From the NCBI GenBank assembly GCA_002342805.1, contig DDQW01000063.1, forward strand, positions 1-44,388: 44,388 nucleotides of DNA. The letters are read 5' to 3'. The translations under genes were made by a program, and so were the position numbers. Positions 7,289-15,354 of this stretch are shown in pieces. Below the pieces are notes generated by a model, which saw nothing but the letters and a program-made list of their open reading frames with translations, made no database searches and was not told the origin of the DNA. Numbering within the stretch: the stretch's first letter is position 1; each line of letters opens with the position of its first letter. Origin of the DNA: Clostridiales bacterium UBA2432. Lineage in GTDB: Bacteria; Bacillota; Clostridia; Lachnospirales; Vallitaleaceae.

Positions 7289-8110
7289 ATGAATACAGAA
7301 GATTTATATAAAATTAAAAACAAAATTCATAAACTGGTAAAGGAAATAGGAAGCTATCAACTTAAAAACTTAGGACGTCATGATTTAGAGATTGATTCAA
7401 AGTCATCAGCAGTGGACTTGGTTACTGAAGTGGATAAAGAGTCAGAAAAAAGAATTATTAAATTTATCCAAGCGCATTTTCCAGACCATGGTATTCTTGG
7501 TGAAGAGAGCGGAAGGTCTATAACGAATAAAGAGAGCGACTATTTGTGGATTATTGATCCGGTGGATGGAACGACCAATTATGCTCATGGTTATCCCTTG
7601 TTTTCCATTGCAATTGGCTTACAATATAAAGAAGAAACGCTGTTTGGAAGCGTATATTTACCCTATATGGATGATTATTTTTGGGCGATTCAAGGTGAAG
7701 GGGCTTATCTGAATAACCAATCTATTCAAGTAAGTTCTTATAAGTCACTTGATACGTCGATTATTGCAACAGGCTTTCCCTACAATAAGAAAACGACAGA
7801 AGATAATAATTTAAACTATTTCGCTAAGATTATGCCGAATGTCGGAGGAATTAGACGATCGGGTTCTGCTTGCATCGATTTAGTTTTTGTGGCAAGTGGG
7901 CGAACAGAAGGGTATTTTGAGATGTATCTCAATCAGTGGGATTTCGTGCCGGGACAGCTCATTATTCGAGAAGCCGGTGGTGTTTGTATGTCAAAGCCAT
8001 TAAGGGACCGATATGCTGTAGTGGCAGGAAACCCCTATATTATAGACGAATTAATACAAGCATTAAGAGAGGTTTCAGACCGAGACTATCCATTAGGCAA
8101 AACAGAGTAA
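7289..8110 (+). CDS. suhB: Inositol monophosphatase family protein
   Basis: The 273-residue protein has the family's metal-binding signature: GEES at 71-74, WIIDPVDGTTNY at 87-98, and the late QWDFVPGQLIIREAGG segment that provides the third metal-binding Asp. These enzymes are Mg2+-dependent, Li+-sensitive phosphatases acting on inositol phosphates, fructose-1,6-bisphosphate, NADP or PAP; the exact substrate cannot be told here. The SuhB symbol is used in the broad family sense. The start ATG 7289 follows AAGGAGA. It is 19 bases upstream of lspA and probably cotranscribed with it. Confidence 0.88.
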   Translation: MNTEDLYKIKNKIHKLVKEIGSYQLKNLGRHDLEIDSKSSAVDLVTEVDKESEKRIIKFIQAHFPDHGILGEESGRSITNKESDYLWIIDPVDGTTNYAHGYPLFSIAIGLQYKEETLFGSVYLPYMDDYFWAIQGEGAYLNNQSIQVSSYKSLDTSIIATGFPYNKKTTEDNNLNYFAKIMPNVGGIRRSGSACIDLVFVASGRTEGYFEMYLNQWDFVPGQLIIREAGGVCMSKPLRDRYAVVAGNPYIIDELIQALREVSDRDYPLGKTE

Positions 8111-8129
8111 AGGATGAAAGGGAATAAAG

Positions 8130-8573
8130 ATGATAGTAGCTATTTTATTGGTCCTAGGTCTTGTTCTTATCGACCAATTTACAAAAAAGTATGCGCGAAA
8201 AAAACTAAGGTTTAAGCAAATTAAAAAAGGCCCCTTGACCTTTAAACTGGTCTACAACAAAGGGGCTTTTCGAGGGCTTTTAAAAAATCGCCCGCTTATT
8301 TTAATATCCATACAAGTGATTGCGGTTGTTTTTTTAGGAATATTATGGGTGATTTATGGACTTTTCAAAAAAGAGCGGTCCATAACCTTAGCACTTTCTA
8401 TGATTCTAGGCGGAGCTATTGGCAATCTCATTGACCGAATAAGTGATGGAAAAGTCACAGATTTTTTTGCCATTACATGGACGAAAAAGCTATTCTATAA
8501 TATGGCAGATTGGTTTATATTTATAGGTGGATTATGGTTATTCTTGGTCGATGTAACTAGGCGTCATTTTTGA
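8130..8573 (+). CDS. lspA: Lipoprotein signal peptidase (signal peptidase II)
   Basis: This 147-residue protein with four membrane helices cleaves the signal peptide of prolipoproteins after diacylglyceryl transfer. The family motifs are present: NKGAFR (43-48), GGAIGNLIDR (94-103), VTDFF with catalytic Asp111, and YNMADW with catalytic Asp127 (family usually FNxADS, so Trp here is a mild deviation). It supplies the processing step needed by the two lipoproteins seen at 470-2346. The 3' end overlaps the convergent aroC by 17 bp with no terminator between them. Confidence 0.88.
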   Translation: MIVAILLVLGLVLIDQFTKKYARKKLRFKQIKKGPLTFKLVYNKGAFRGLLKNRPLILISIQVIAVVFLGILWVIYGLFKKERSITLALSMILGGAIGNLIDRISDGKVTDFFAITWTKKLFYNMADWFIFIGGLWLFLVDVTRRHF

Positions 8574-9663
8574 ATAGTTTTTTTAGGTAGTCCATTTGTG
8601 TAGCTGTTTGTTGAAGTAATAGATCAAGTAAGGTGACAGCAATCATGTTTTCAACCACAATAACTGCACGTGGTACGATTACAGGATCGTGTCGACCGCC
8701 TATAACTAAGTCAATAAGATCACCTTGGCGATTAATGGCCTTTTGTTCTAAATGTATACTTGGCGTTGCTTTAACTCCTGCACGAATAATAATCTCACTT
8801 CCGTCGGAGATGCCACCAGTCATCCCTCCGGCGTTGTTACTTTCTTTTACAATATGACCATGATCATCTTTATAAAAGTCGTTATTTTCATATCCGGTCA
8901 TTTTTGTGGCTCCAAAACCGGCCCCGATTTCTACACCTTTGATGGCTCCAATTGACATAATCGCATGTGCGAGTAGACCGTCAAGTTTGTCAAATACAGG
9001 CTGACCGATACCGGCAGGAAGTCCATTGACACGGCATTCAATAACACCACCGGCGGAATTACCTTCTTTAATCAATGCATTTAAGTATTCTTCGCATGGC
9101 TCTACAAGTTCCGAATCAGGGAATCTAAAAGGGTTTTCATAGATGATAGAAGCTTCAAAATTAGCTTCATTAATCGTTAAGTGTCCTATAGACTTTGTAT
9201 AGGTGACAAGTTGGACGCCAAGTTCGTTTAAGATTTTCTTGGCAATCGCTCCGGCTGCTACACGTGCGATGGTTTCTCGACCTGAAGAGCGACCGCCACC
9301 CCGATAGTCTCTAAAGCCGTATTTTGCATCGTAGGCCATATCAGCGTGGCCGGGACGATAGGTATCCATGATCTCTGTATAATCCCGTGAACGATGATCT
9401 TTATTATAGACTAATAAGGAGATTGGAGTTCCGGTAGTTTTATCTTCAAAGACTCCGGAAAGTATTTTTACCTTATCTGCTTCGTCCCGTGGTGTACAAA
9501 AAGGGGATTGTCCGGGGCGTCGTTTATTTAAGTCCAGTTGAATATCTCTCTCGACAAGTTCGAGTCCGGCAGGGCATCCATCAATGACGACGCCAACTCC
9601 CGGCCCGTGGGATTCGCCCCATGTTGTTATTGTAAATATTTTTCCAAATATGGATCCAGCCAT
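8557..9663 (-). CDS. aroC: Chorismate synthase
   Basis: The 368-residue enzyme converts 5-enolpyruvylshikimate-3-phosphate to chorismate using reduced FMN, the last common step of aromatic amino-acid synthesis. Signature blocks are GESHGPGVGVVIDG near residue 16, YRGGGRSSGRETIARVAAGA near 120 and NNAGGMTGGISDGSEI near 276. Length is typical. It stands alone, without the rest of the shikimate genes, is read against its neighbours and has its own promoter at 9707-9735. A GGAAGGAAG ribosome site precedes the start. Confidence 0.97.
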   Translation of the reverse strand: MAGSIFGKIFTITTWGESHGPGVGVVIDGCPAGLELVERDIQLDLNKRRPGQSPFCTPRDEADKVKILSGVFEDKTTGTPISLLVYNKDHRSRDYTEIMDTYRPGHADMAYDAKYGFRDYRGGGRSSGRETIARVAAGAIAKKILNELGVQLVTYTKSIGHLTINEANFEASIIYENPFRFPDSELVEPCEEYLNALIKEGNSAGGVIECRVNGLPAGIGQPVFDKLDGLLAHAIMSIGAIKGVEIGAGFGATKMTGYENNDFYKDDHGHIVKESNNAGGMTGGISDGSEIIIRAGVKATPSIHLEQKAINRQGDLIDLVIGGRHDPVIVPRAVIVVENMIAVTLLDLLLQQTATQMDYLKKLFKNDA

Positions 9664-9706
9664 AATATCTTCCTTCCTATAGTCATGTGTTCAAAAGTAT
9701 TTTACA

Positions 9707-9735
9707 ATTATAATCGATTTAAAGTGATAAAGCAA
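9707..9735 (-). promoter_or_regulatory. Promoter of aroC
   Basis: On the minus strand TTGCTT (9730-9735) and a perfect TATAAT (9707-9712) are 17 bases apart, 44 bases ahead of the aroC start codon. The rest of the 196-base aroC/tgt divergent gap is AT-rich; a TATACT at 9811-9816 is a weak -10 candidate for tgt. Confidence 0.6.
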
Positions 9736-9859
9736 GAATGTCAAATTACAATTTTTTCAAAGAATATGGATTTTTAATAAAGTTTTACTAGTTTTTTGTA
9801 TAAAAACGTGTATACTAATATAAGGTATGATTTGAAATGAAAATGAAATAGGTGAAATT

Positions 9860-10993
9860 ATGTATGAGTTATTAAAAACGGATGGACGAGCAAAAAGAGG
9901 ACGCTTTCACACCGTTCACGGAACAATTGAAACCCCGGTCTTTATGAATGTAGGTACAGTTGCTGCAATTAAAGGCGCTGTATCAACCAAAGATTTAGAA
10001 GATATAAAATGTCAAGTTGAGCTATCCAACACATATCACTTGCATGTGCGTCCCGGAGATGAGCTCATTAGCAAATTAGGTGGCTTGCATAAGTTTATGG
10101 TATGGGATAAGCCCATTCTAACGGATTCAGGTGGATTTCAAGTGTTTAGTTTGGCTAAATTGCGTAAAATCAAAGAAGAAGGTGTATATTTTGCATCTCA
10201 CATTGATGGACGCAAGATTTTTATGGGACCTGAAGAGAGTATGCAGATACAATCAAACTTAGCATCAACGATTGCAATGGCCTTTGATGAGTGCCCGCCA
10301 CATCCGGCAACCCGAGACTATATGCATGATTCTGTCGATCGTACAACACGATGGTTAGAACGATGTAAAATAGAAATGAAACGATTGAATTCTCTAGAAC
10401 ATACGATTAATCCAAAACAAATGTTGTTTGGTATTAATCAAGGTGGGACCTATGAAGATATCCGTATCGAACATGCAAAGGTTATTTCAGAACTTGATTT
10501 AGATGGGTATGCATTAGGCGGATTAGCAGTGGGTGAGTCTCATGATGAGATGTATCGTATTCTTGAAGCAACGGTTCCCCATCTCCCCCAAAATAAACCG
10601 ACATATTTAATGGGAGTTGGAACCCCGGAGAATATTTTGGAAAGTGTTGAGCGTGGAGTGGACTTTTTTGACTGTGTTTATCCATCGCGAAACGGACGCC
10701 ATGGACATGTTTATACTGATCATGGAAAGATGAATTTATTGAATGCTAAATATCAAGATGATGATCGGCCCATTGATGAAAATTGTGGATGTCCGACCTG
10801 TCAACGATATTCAAGAGCCTATATCCGACATTTGCTAAAAGCAAAAGAAATGTTGGGACTTCGATTGGCAGTCTTGCATAATTTGTATTTTTATAATACG
10901 ATGATGGAAGAGATTCGAGATGCTATTGATAAAGGCATATTTGCAGAGTACAAGAAAAAGAAGCTTGAAGGATTTAAACATAATCAGAAGTAA
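9860..10993 (+). CDS. tgt: tRNA-guanine transglycosylase
   Basis: The 377-residue enzyme exchanges guanine-34 for preQ1 in tRNAs with GUN anticodons on the way to queuosine. Asp89 in LTDSGGFQVFSL and Asp271 in FFDCVYPSRNGRHGHV are the family's catalytic aspartates, GGLAVGE (220-226) and YLMGVGTPEN (249-258) shape the pocket, and Cys309, Cys311, Cys314 and His340 form the zinc site. No queA is present in the window. It is followed after 28 bases by yajC, the usual tgt-yajC pairing that precedes secDF; here secDF lies 4 kb further on. Confidence 0.97.
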   Translation: MYELLKTDGRAKRGRFHTVHGTIETPVFMNVGTVAAIKGAVSTKDLEDIKCQVELSNTYHLHVRPGDELISKLGGLHKFMVWDKPILTDSGGFQVFSLAKLRKIKEEGVYFASHIDGRKIFMGPEESMQIQSNLASTIAMAFDECPPHPATRDYMHDSVDRTTRWLERCKIEMKRLNSLEHTINPKQMLFGINQGGTYEDIRIEHAKVISELDLDGYALGGLAVGESHDEMYRILEATVPHLPQNKPTYLMGVGTPENILESVERGVDFFDCVYPSRNGRHGHVYTDHGKMNLLNAKYQDDDRPIDENCGCPTCQRYSRAYIRHLLKAKEMLGLRLAVLHNLYFYNTMMEEIRDAIDKGIFAEYKKKKLEGFKHNQK

Positions 10994-11021
10994 ATTCTGA
11001 TTAAAATACAAGGAGGATTAT

Positions 11022-11408
11022 ATGAATCAATTATTATTTTTACTAGAAGCAGAAGCACCGGCAGGTGGAATGACATCATTACTTTTAATCTATGGAGCGA
11101 TTTTTGCAATCTTTTGGTTTTTTATCATTCGACCACAACGTAAAAAGCAAAAACAAATCGATGCAATGCAAAACTCAATTGAAGTGGGTAATTCAGTCTT
11201 AACATCAGGAGGCCTTTATGGTAAAGTCGTTGATGTGATTAATAATGTTGCTATTATTGAGTTTGGAACAAACAAATCCGTAAGAGTTCCTGTGCAAAAA
11301 TCAGCGATTGTCTCCATCACAGAACCTGATATGAGTATTACGAAAGAAACACCAGAAGAAACAAAAGCAGATACAAAAAAAGTAGAAGATAAAAAAGAAG
11401 ATAAGTAA
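11022..11408 (+). CDS. yajC: Preprotein translocase subunit YajC
   Basis: YajC is the small membrane partner of SecDF in protein export. The 128-residue protein has one N-terminal helix (about residues 17-38), the family motif FFIIRPQRKKQKQ directly after it and a cytoplasmic beta domain (SIEVGNSVLTSGGLYGKVVDV). The Lys/Glu-rich tail is typical. An AGGAGG ribosome site precedes ATG 11022. A strong terminator directly follows, which ends the tgt-yajC transcript and separates it from secDF at 15355. Confidence 0.95.
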   Translation: MNQLLFLLEAEAPAGGMTSLLLIYGAIFAIFWFFIIRPQRKKQKQIDAMQNSIEVGNSVLTSGGLYGKVVDVINNVAIIEFGTNKSVRVPVQKSAIVSITEPDMSITKETPEETKADTKKVEDKKEDK

Positions 11409-11420
11409 TGTGTAATATAA

Positions 11421-11462
11421 AAACGGAAGGATTTGATTTTTCAAGTCATTTCGTTTTTTTTT
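11421..11462 (+). terminator. Intrinsic terminator after yajC
   Basis: The stem runs from ACGGAAGGATTTGA to TCAAGTCATTTCGT (14 pairs with two wobbles and one mismatch) around a short T loop, and is followed by a run of nine T. Confidence 0.8.
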
Positions 11463-11492
11463 ACCTCTTTTTAAGACGAATAGCATTAAATA

Positions 11493-11501
11493 TGATAAAA
11501 T
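11493..11501 (+). promoter_or_regulatory. Candidate extended -10 promoter for pfp
   Basis: TGATAAAAT at 11493-11501 is an extended -10 element (TG, one base, TAAAAT), 50 bases before ATG 11551 and downstream of the yajC terminator. The -35 region is weak. Confidence 0.4.
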
Positions 11502-11550
11502 AGCAGTAGATGTTTTAACGATCAAAATACTATACAAGGAGCTGATTTCA

Positions 11551-12774
11551 ATGGAACTTAAAGGTAAAGTGCTTATTGCTCAAGGTGGAGGCCCGACAGC
11601 AGTTATTAATCAAAGCTTAGTTGGTGCTGTCCTCGAATCGCGTAAGTTTCCCCAGATTACAAAAGTTTATGGTGCAATCAATGGAGTGGAAGGCATTATC
11701 AATGAACGTTTTATGGACCTCACTAGAGAAACAACGCATAATTTGGAACAAGTTGGAATTACACCTGCATCAGCATTATTATCGACACGAATTAAACCGG
11801 ATGAAGCATACTGTAAAGAGATTTTTAAAGTTTTAAAGGCCCATGATGTTCGTTATTTTTTCTATATTGGTGGAAATGATTCGGCGGATACCGTACGAAT
11901 TGTTAATGAGAATGCAAAGCAATCGGAATATGAATTTCGGGCGATTCATATACCTAAAACAATTGATAACGATTTGGTTATTAATGACCACACACCTGGA
12001 TATGGTTCGGCAGCAAGATATGTGGCAGAGGCATTTATTGGAATTAATCTTGATAATCGTGCCCTTCAAGGTGTATATATTGGAGTTGTTATGGGGAGAC
12101 ATGCCGGTTTTTTAACGGCGGCATCTTCATTAGCAAAAAAATACCCAGACGACGGTCCGCATCTCATTTATCTTCCGGAACGTCCTTTTGATGTGGATGA
12201 ATTTTTGCTTGATGTTAAAGGGGTTTATGAGAAGTTTGGACGATGTGTGATTGCTGTTTCAGAAGGAATCAAGGATAAGAACGGTAAACCGATTATGTTA
12301 TCTTTAACAGATGACATTGAAACAGACGCCCATGGAAATGTTCAGTTATCTGGATCGGGTCAACTCGGTGATATGTTATCAGATCTAATAAAATCTAAGT
12401 TAAATTATACGCGTGTTCGTTCAGATACTTTAGGTTATACTCAGAGAAATTTCATTGGAGCAATATCCGATGTTGATTCTCACGAGGCGCGAGAAGTAGG
12501 AGAAAAAGCGGCTCAGTTTGCTATATGGGATAATGTAGACGGATCAATTGTTCTAGAACGAACAGGAGATTATAGTATTAACTATCATCTATATCCTTTA
12601 AAAGATATTGCCGGAAAGACAAAATATATGCCTGATGAGTTTATTAATCTTGCCGGAAATAATGTGACAGATGATTTTTATAAATATGCAAGACCGCTTA
12701 TTGGCTCAGGATTCCCTCAGCCCCATCGATTAAGAGCACCCATGGCTAAGCGGTTATTGCACGATGATGAATGA
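11551..12774 (+). CDS. pfp: Diphosphate-dependent 6-phosphofructokinase
   Basis: The 407-residue enzyme phosphorylates fructose-6-phosphate in glycolysis. Two residues set the phosphoryl donor in this family: Asp110 in GGNDS (Gly in ATP enzymes, GGDGS) and Lys136 in PKTIDND (Gly in ATP enzymes, PGTIDND). Both point to pyrophosphate. GGGPTAVINQS (12-22) is the nucleotide/PPi loop and PGYGSAARYVAEA the sugar-phosphate side. A PPi enzyme saves ATP and is reversible, as is common in anaerobes. The gene is monocistronic and its stop lies one base from the end of the convergent PHP gene. Confidence 0.9.
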   Translation: MELKGKVLIAQGGGPTAVINQSLVGAVLESRKFPQITKVYGAINGVEGIINERFMDLTRETTHNLEQVGITPASALLSTRIKPDEAYCKEIFKVLKAHDVRYFFYIGGNDSADTVRIVNENAKQSEYEFRAIHIPKTIDNDLVINDHTPGYGSAARYVAEAFIGINLDNRALQGVYIGVVMGRHAGFLTAASSLAKKYPDDGPHLIYLPERPFDVDEFLLDVKGVYEKFGRCVIAVSEGIKDKNGKPIMLSLTDDIETDAHGNVQLSGSGQLGDMLSDLIKSKLNYTRVRSDTLGYTQRNFIGAISDVDSHEAREVGEKAAQFAIWDNVDGSIVLERTGDYSINYHLYPLKDIAGKTKYMPDEFINLAGNNVTDDFYKYARPLIGSGFPQPHRLRAPMAKRLLHDDE

Positions 12775-12775
12775 T

Positions 12776-13624
12776 TTAATGACGCATAGGAATTAATAAC
12801 TCATCAGGAACTTGGAGATTCCCAAAGCCGACACCTAAGTCATTACCGGGTTTATTCTCCCCGTGAAAATCAGATCCTCCGGATTTGAGTAATGAAAATC
12901 GTTCGGCAATGTGAATCATGGCTTTAGTTTCCTGAGCTGTATATAGAGAATAATATGTTTCTATTCCGAGTAATCCATAACTTTTGAGTTGATCAACGAG
13001 AGCATATAATCCATTGCTGTCAAGTGGATAGAGGGTTGGGTGTGCTAACACAGGTATCCCACCACTTTCTTTGATAAGATGAATGGCGGACTCGGAAGAC
13101 ACATCTTCTCTTGGGATATATAATTTTTTGCCATTTCCAATCAATTTATGAAAAACTTCTTTTGTTTTTGAAAAATAGCCTTTTTCGACGAGATGGTTGG
13201 CAAAATGTGAGCGTGTTATAACGCTGTCTTTTGATTGGGATTTTAGTTCATCCAATGTAATATCATAATTATGATTTTGTAAAGATTCAATCATTTTCTC
13301 GTTGCGACGTTCACGATCGTCATATATATGTTTTAGTCCCTTAACAAAGCTGGGATGATGAATGTCTAAAAACAATCCAACGATGTGGATATCAAAATCA
13401 TATTTATCAATATTGGTAGATAATTCAATGCCATTGATCAATTCAAGTGTTGACGGGTCAATGGCTTTTTTTTGTAGGTAGTCTTGCGCTTGAAGTAATC
13501 CATCGATTGTATCATGGTCGGTAATGGCTATGGCTTTGAGCTTTTTTTCTAAGGCATAGTCAATTAATTGCTCAGGGGTATAGGTGCCATCTGAAGCAGT
13601 TGTATGTGTATGTAAATCAATCAT
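12776..13624 (-). CDS. PHP-domain phosphoesterase
   Basis: The 282-residue protein begins MIDLHTHTTASDGTY, the first metal-binding motif of PHP phosphoesterases, followed by AIAITDHDTIDGL, a central GGIPVLAHPTLY and the late SGGSDFHGENK. It belongs to the COG0613 group that includes nucleoside 3',5'-bisphosphate phosphatase and 5'-3' RNase (RNase AM-like); the exact substrate is not determined here. The start at 13624 follows AGGAG and removes a non-conserved 18-residue extension. It is convergent with pfp (1-bp gap). Confidence 0.83.
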   Translation of the reverse strand: MIDLHTHTTASDGTYTPEQLIDYALEKKLKAIAITDHDTIDGLLQAQDYLQKKAIDPSTLELINGIELSTNIDKYDFDIHIVGLFLDIHHPSFVKGLKHIYDDRERRNEKMIESLQNHNYDITLDELKSQSKDSVITRSHFANHLVEKGYFSKTKEVFHKLIGNGKKLYIPREDVSSESAIHLIKESGGIPVLAHPTLYPLDSNGLYALVDQLKSYGLLGIETYYSLYTAQETKAMIHIAERFSLLKSGGSDFHGENKPGNDLGVGFGNLQVPDELLIPMRH

Positions 13625-13707
13625 AAGAACTCCTTTGTCATGCAATCGTGTGAACGGTTCAAGTCTATATGATAGCATATTTAGTTTGTTTTTTCTATAA
13701 AATTAGA

Positions 13708-13736
13708 TTTTAAAAAACAGTGAACTATGATATAAT
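13708..13736 (+). promoter_or_regulatory. Promoter of the SCIFF operon
   Basis: A TGATATAAT extended -10 (13728-13736) lies 33 bases before the scfA start. The -35 (TTTTAA, 13708-13713) is weak at 17-base-range spacing, as expected with an extended -10. Confidence 0.6.
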
Positions 13737-13768
13737 AGTTAAGGTTAAGAAAAAGGAGGCTATGTAAA

Positions 13769-13915
13769 ATGAAGCATATCAAAACCTTAAATAGTGCAGT
13801 GTTACAAAATACGGTTAAGCACGGTGGTTGTGGAGAGTGCCAAACATCATGTCAATCAGCTTGTAAGACATCATGTACAGTGGGTAATCAAAGCTGCGAA
13901 AATGAAAATAGGTAA
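13769..13915 (+). CDS. scfA: SCIFF ranthipeptide precursor
   Basis: The 48-residue peptide starts MKHIKTLNSAVLQ and contains six cysteines at 21, 24, 28, 32, 36 and 43 within about 25 residues, in the order CGEC-QTSCQSACKTSC-TVGNQSC. This is the six-cysteine-in-forty-five family, nearly invariant across Clostridia. The neighbouring radical-SAM enzyme joins Cys sulfur to carbon atoms of other residues to form thioether rings. The mature product's role is unsettled; quorum-sensing-like effects have been proposed for related ranthipeptides. AAAAGGAGG (13751-13759) gives a strong ribosome site. Confidence 0.95.
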   Translation: MKHIKTLNSAVLQNTVKHGGCGECQTSCQSACKTSCTVGNQSCENENR

Positions 13916-13919
13916 GTAG

Positions 13920-13948
13920 ATAAGCAGTGACGTTCAGTCGCTGCTTAT
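13920..13948 (+). terminator. Hairpin between precursor and maturase genes
   Basis: ATAAGCAGTGAC (13920-13931) pairs with GTCGCTGCTTAT (13937-13948) over 12 bases with one wobble and a GTTCA loop. It begins four bases after the scfA stop and lacks a T-run, so it is better read as a partial terminator or RNA-stabilising hairpin that raises precursor above maturase levels. Confidence 0.65.
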
Positions 13949-13973
13949 TAATTGATTGAAAGGAAGTCTTATT

Positions 13974-15335
13974 GTGATACATCAATATAAAATGAATGGA
14001 ATGAATCTCGTTATTGACGTGAATAGTGGCGCGATTCATTTGTTTGATGCGTGCTCCTATGAGTATATAGAGTTATTGAATCAAGAATGTTCTCATGAAC
14101 AGATTATGCAACAATTAAAGAATACATATCCGGAAGCCGATTTACTTGAAGTTAAAAATGAAATACAAACATTAATAGACGAAAAAGTGTTATTTACACA
14201 AGATGAATACCAAAAAGTCGTGGATACTTTTGGTGAACGCGAGACCGTCGTAAAAGCCCTTTGTTTACATGTGGCACATGATTGTAACCTTGCATGTCAG
14301 TATTGCTTTGCAGAGGAAGGTGAATATCATGGTGATCGTTCGATAATGTCTTTAGATGTAGCTAAAAAATCAATAGATTATTTGATTGCAAATTCAGGAC
14401 AGCGTAAAAATCTAGAGGTGGACTTCTTTGGTGGAGAACCCTTGATGAATTTTGATGTAGTAAAAGAAACCGTCTATTATGCAAAAAAATTAGAAGAAGC
14501 CAATAATAAAAAGTTTCGTTTTACGATTACAACCAACGGTGTTTTGTTGGATCAAGATAAAATGGATTTTATTAATGAACATATGTATAATGTCGTTTTA
14601 AGCTGTGATGGACGAAAAGAAGTTCACGATTATATGCGACCGGCATCGAATAAAAAAGGAAGTTATGATTTAGTTATTCCCAAGTTTAAAGAGCTGGTAA
14701 AACAACGTGGTGAGAAAAGTTATTATATTCGAGGCACATTTACACATCATAATCTGGATTTTGCAGAAGATGTTCTTCATATGGCCAATGAAGGGTTTAA
14801 AGAAATTTCTGTTGAGCCGGTTGTAGCACCTTTAGAAGAATCTTATGCCATACAAAAGGAAGATATTGCTCAGTTACTTAAAGAATATGAACGTTTAGCA
14901 GATATAATGGCTGAACGTAAACAGGAAAACAAAGGCTTTAATTTCTTCCATTTTATGATTGATTTAACCGGAGGTCCATGTGTTGCAAAACGTTTAACCG
15001 GTTGTGGTGCAGGGTTTGAATATTTGGCAGTGACGCCACAGGGAGATCTCTATCCATGTCATCAATTTGTAGGTATGGACCAGTTTAAAATGGGTGATTT
15101 AGATACTGGACTTGTCAACTTAAGAATGCAAAAAGAGTTTAAAGGGTGTAATGTGTATTCCAAAAAAGCTTGTCAGTCTTGTTGGGCAAAGTTTTATTGC
15201 AGTGGTGGATGTAGTGCAAATGCATATAATTTCCATGGGTCAATTACAGAGGCTTATGAAATGGGCTGTGAATTAGAAAAGAAACGAGTAGAATGTGCGA
15301 TATATATGCGTGCCTGTGAACTTGTTGCTGAATAA
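13974..15335 (+). CDS. scfB: SCIFF thioether maturase, radical SAM/SPASM
   Basis: The 453-residue enzyme installs thioether cross-links in the ScfA peptide. Residues 1-85 form a peptide-recognition-like N-terminal domain; Cys104, 108 and 111 (HDCNLACQYCFAEEGEY) bind the radical-SAM cluster; FFGGEP (151-156) binds SAM; and the C-terminal SPASM region carries Cys336, 344, 362, 392, 400, 403, 409, 413 and 432 for auxiliary [4Fe-4S] clusters. GTG 13974 is chosen because GAAAGGAAG lies about nine bases upstream; a TTG at 13956 overlaps that site. It lies directly after scfA and upstream of secDF. Confidence 0.95.
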   Translation: MIHQYKMNGMNLVIDVNSGAIHLFDACSYEYIELLNQECSHEQIMQQLKNTYPEADLLEVKNEIQTLIDEKVLFTQDEYQKVVDTFGERETVVKALCLHVAHDCNLACQYCFAEEGEYHGDRSIMSLDVAKKSIDYLIANSGQRKNLEVDFFGGEPLMNFDVVKETVYYAKKLEEANNKKFRFTITTNGVLLDQDKMDFINEHMYNVVLSCDGRKEVHDYMRPASNKKGSYDLVIPKFKELVKQRGEKSYYIRGTFTHHNLDFAEDVLHMANEGFKEISVEPVVAPLEESYAIQKEDIAQLLKEYERLADIMAERKQENKGFNFFHFMIDLTGGPCVAKRLTGCGAGFEYLAVTPQGDLYPCHQFVGMDQFKMGDLDTGLVNLRMQKEFKGCNVYSKKACQSCWAKFYCSGGCSANAYNFHGSITEAYEMGCELEKKRVECAIYMRACELVAE

Positions 15336-15354
15336 ATTTTAAGGAGGATTATTT

